From positions 62,001 through 126,000 of the forward strand of contig NZ_JABMLF010000003.1 of assembly GCF_013205055.1 (NCBI RefSeq): a stretch of 64,000 nt of DNA, given 5' to 3'. The notes under the pieces are model-generated. The model had not been told where the DNA came from. It did not search any database and was given only the letters and a program-made list of their open reading frames with translations. This DNA comes from Rathayibacter sp. VKM Ac-2856. Lineage in GTDB: Bacteria > Actinomycetota > Actinomycetes > Actinomycetales > Microbacteriaceae. Position numbers and translations under genes: made by a program. Positions 61,964 to 64,000 of this stretch are shown piece after piece. The first letter of the stretch is position 1. Each line of letters opens with the position of its first letter.

Positions 61964-62980
61964 TCAGGCGTGCTCGGCGGGACCGGGCGCCGGGGCGACG
62001 GCGCCTCGGTGGACGTCCTCGAAGAAGTCGGGGCGGAGCACCTGCCGCTCGATCTCGAACCAGCCGCTGGTCCAGCCGTCGCCGACGGGGTGCGCGGGGC
62101 TCAGCAGCACGTGGCCGGGAGTCGCGCCGCGGCCGACCGCCGCCGCGACCGAGCGGTCGGGGTCGTAGAGCGCGTGCTCGACGAGCGGGGCGAAGACCTC
62201 GTGCGCGGCGAAGTCGGCGGGTGCGCCGAGGAACACGGGCATCAGCTCCTCGCCCTCGCGCAGGCCGTTCGGCCACCAGCGGAAGCGCTCGACCAGCTCG
62301 TGACAGGAGATGCAGGACGGCGAGAAGAAGACGAGGTGCGTCGGCGGGTCCGCCCACTCGGCGAGGGCGATCGGCTCGCCGGCCGCGGTGAGGAGGACGA
62401 GGGCGTCGAGGTCGGGGGCCGAGGCGGGTCGGGAGGGCGCGGCGGGCGCGGCGGCGGTCGCGCGGGCGGCGAGGCGGTCGCGCACCGGCACCAGCGCGAG
62501 CGCGAGCAGCACCGCGACGGCGGCCGGCAGCCACCAGGCGATCAGCCGAGTCGCGGATGCCGCCCCGACGAGACCTGCCAGGGCCAGCGCGAGGAGGACC
62601 GCGTTCCGCGCGACGGTGCGGCCGGTCATCCGCGCGTCGCCGAGACCGCCGAAGCACTCGCACTCCACCGGCTCCGGGGCGCGCACCGCCCGGACTGCGA
62701 CGACGAGGAAGACGACGTCGAGGACGACCGCGCCGAGCAGCGGCACGCGGTGCAGCGGCGCGGGGGCGAGGAGGATCGCGAGGCCGAGCGCGATCTCGAG
62801 GACGGGGAAGACGCGGGCGAAGAGCGGGCCCGCGGAGAGCCGGTCCGGCAGGCCGAGGGCGACGAGGCTGGCGCGGAACCGCTCCGTGCGGCCGAGCTTC
62901 AGCACTCCGCTGACGACGAGGACGGCGCCGGCCACCGCTCCGGTGATCGCGAGCACGGCCGTGAGCGTCGTCGTCGGCAT
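61964..62980 (-). CDS. MauE-like redox membrane protein fused to a thioredoxin-fold domain
   Basis: This 338-residue protein starts with about five membrane helices of the MauE/DoxX type (GVLKLGRTERFRASLVALGLP, ECECFGGLG with a cysteine pair). A cytoplasmic or periplasmic thioredoxin-like domain follows with FFSPSCISCHELVERF, giving a CxxC at Cys223 and Cys226. MauE family members help form disulfides or deliver electrons in the maturation of secreted redox enzymes. Both redox centres being in one chain suggests electron relay across the membrane. The start ATG 62980 has a GGAGGG ribosome-binding site. Confidence 0.86.
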   Translation of the reverse strand: MPTTTLTAVLAITGAVAGAVLVVSGVLKLGRTERFRASLVALGLPDRLSAGPLFARVFPVLEIALGLAILLAPAPLHRVPLLGAVVLDVVFLVVAVRAVRAPEPVECECFGGLGDARMTGRTVARNAVLLALALAGLVGAASATRLIAWWLPAAVAVLLALALVPVRDRLAARATAAAPAAPSRPASAPDLDALVLLTAAGEPIALAEWADPPTHLVFFSPSCISCHELVERFRWWPNGLREGEELMPVFLGAPADFAAHEVFAPLVEHALYDPDRSVAAAVGRGATPGHVLLSPAHPVGDGWTSGWFEIERQVLRPDFFEDVHRGAVAPAPGPAEHA

Positions 62981-63106
62981 CCGTGTCCCTCCCGCACCCG
63001 GCGGTGCCCCCGCAGAGCACGCTACCGGGCGGGCGCCGCCGTCAGGAGGCGGAGCCCGTCGGGAGACGGAATCCGCCAGGAGGCGGAATCCGTCCAGAGG
63101 CGCAGC

Positions 63107-64000
63107 TCAGGAGTCGAAGCCGAGCCCGAGCGCGTCCAGGGTCCGCAGCAGCGGGTTCCGGCGGCCGTCGTCGTGGTCGGCGCGGTCGAGCGACCAGCGG
63201 GTGGCCTGGATCCCCGCGGTCGCGAAGGGCTCGGGCGGGAAGGGCAGCGGGCGCTTGCGGACCATCTCCAGCTCGGTCCGCTCGGTGGGCTCGCCGGTGA
63301 GCAGGTCGAGGAGGACGTCGGCCGCGAACGCCGTCGTCCCGACGCCGAGCCCGGTGTAGCCGGCGGCGTAGGCGACGCGACCGGCGAGCGCCGTGCCGTA
63401 GAAGGCGGCGAAGCGCGTGCTGGTGTCGATCACCCCGGCCCAGCGGTGGCTGAAGCGCAGGCCCTCCAGCTGCGGGAACGTGGTGAGGAAGTGCGCGGCG
63501 AGCGCGCGGTCGGTCTCGGGGCGGTCCTCGTAGGCGGCGCGGATCCGGCCGCCCGGGTGGTACACCGCGTCGTAGCCGCCCCAGAGGATCCGGTCGTCGG
63601 CGGTGCGGCGGTAGTAGTGGAACTGGTTCGCGACGTCGCTGACGCCCTCGCGGCCGGTCCAGCCGATCGAGGCCAGCTGGGCGGCGTCGAGCGGCTCGGT
63701 CATCAGGACGTGGTCGTAGACCGGGACGGTCAGCAGCCGGGTGCGGGCGAGCAGCGAGGGGAAGGCGCTGGTGCCGAGGATCGCGTGGGACGCCGTCACG
63801 GAGCCCGCCGCGGTGCGGACGAGGACTCCGGAGCCGTCGCGCTCGAGGCCGAGCACGCGGCTGTCCTCGTGGATCTCGACGCCGAGCTCCTCCGCGACCC
63901 GCGCCAGCTCGCGGACGAGCTTGCCGGGGTGCACCAGGGCGCACTGCTCGGCGGGCGCGGCGAGACCGGCCAGGAAGATCGGCGAGTCGACGAGTGCGCG
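63107..64000 (-). CDS. FAD-dependent amine/amino-acid oxidoreductase (DAO family), N-terminal part outside the window
   Basis: The frame is open to base 64000, so the first part of the protein (with the dinucleotide-binding GxGxxG) is missing. The visible 297 residues contain VHPGKLVRELARVAEELGVE, the substrate-domain DRILWGGYDAVYH, RWAGVIDTSTRFAAFYG and AAGYTGLGVGTTAFAADVLLDLL, which closes the FAD site. This pattern fits gamma-glutamylputrescine oxidoreductase-like or related DAO enzymes. The substrate is uncertain. Confidence 0.88.
   Translation of the reverse strand, partial: RALVDSPIFLAGLAAPAEQCALVHPGKLVRELARVAEELGVEIHEDSRVLGLERDGSGVLVRTAAGSVTASHAILGTSAFPSLLARTRLLTVPVYDHVLMTEPLDAAQLASIGWTGREGVSDVANQFHYYRRTADDRILWGGYDAVYHPGGRIRAAYEDRPETDRALAAHFLTTFPQLEGLRFSHRWAGVIDTSTRFAAFYGTALAGRVAYAAGYTGLGVGTTAFAADVLLDLLTGEPTERTELEMVRKRPLPFPPEPFATAGIQATRWSLDRADHDDGRRNPLLRTLDALGLGFDS

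Overview
The window is a chromosomal segment of a very GC-rich (about 70 percent) actinobacterium. The gene set points to the family Microbacteriaceae, probably Rathayibacter or a close relative. The evidence is a C50-carotenoid cluster with split CrtYe/CrtYf cyclases and a lycopene elongase, the coproporphyrin-dependent heme pathway (HemQ, HemH, HemY) typical of Gram-positives, a dnaK-grpE-dnaJ-hspR operon with HspR-type operators, an MptB-like mannosyltransferase, and a cytochrome-oxidase assembly/CopD fusion. The genus is an inference; no marker gene was searched. There is no prophage, no insertion sequence and no CRISPR array.

Layout. 1-2.4 kb: the 3' end of pfkA and an AbiE-like toxin-antitoxin pair with an upstream palindrome and a probable frameshift in the toxin. 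2.5-9.4 kb: housekeeping and small-enzyme genes (PEBP, YitT, TrhO, PEP-mutase family, AcuI-like reductase, DksA-like protein, DHA2 transporter). 9.4-22.1 kb: the heme block, with hemL, hemB, hemD, hemC, hemH, hemQ, hemY and hemE on the minus strand and hemA divergent. It is interrupted by an AbiEi-DUF559 gene and by three small envelope-protein genes. 22.1-27.3 kb: GNAT, glyS, NUDIX, VOC, mptB. 27.4-31.6 kb: the heat-shock operon. 31.6-38.9 kb: a UMF1 transporter and the crt operon with divergent idi. 38.9-47.5 kb: dcd, tRNA-Gly(CCC), a LacI/SGNH/solute-binding locus, several degenerate hydrolase-like proteins and a heme-oxygenase homologue behind a DtxR-like box. 47.5-54.8 kb: Pif1-like helicase, ABC-2 exporter, CopD/CtaG protein, HU and an alpha-amylase family enzyme. 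55.3-62 kb: a dense repeat cluster followed by a three-gene operon (GCS2/ATP-grasp amidoligase fusion, asparagine-synthetase-like amidotransferase, S9 peptidase). The window ends in a MauE-thioredoxin fusion and a truncated FAD oxidoreductase.

Pathways. The hem genes cover glutamyl-tRNA to heme except for the uptake and tRNA-charging steps. The crt genes plus idi cover isopentenyl diphosphate to a cyclic C50 carotenoid. The most unusual coding features are a single-chain CrtB-CrtI fusion, the amidoligase/amidotransferase/peptidase operon (the best candidate for an undescribed small-molecule or peptide pathway), and a heme-oxygenase homologue without the proximal histidine.

Regulatory style. 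At about twenty genes a TAnnnT-type (or nAnnnT) -10 hexamer ends exactly six, occasionally seven, bases before the start codon, with no Shine-Dalgarno sequence. This is the layout of leaderless transcripts, and several starts were chosen on that basis. Two families of palindromic repeats are scattered between genes and often sit where convergent genes meet.
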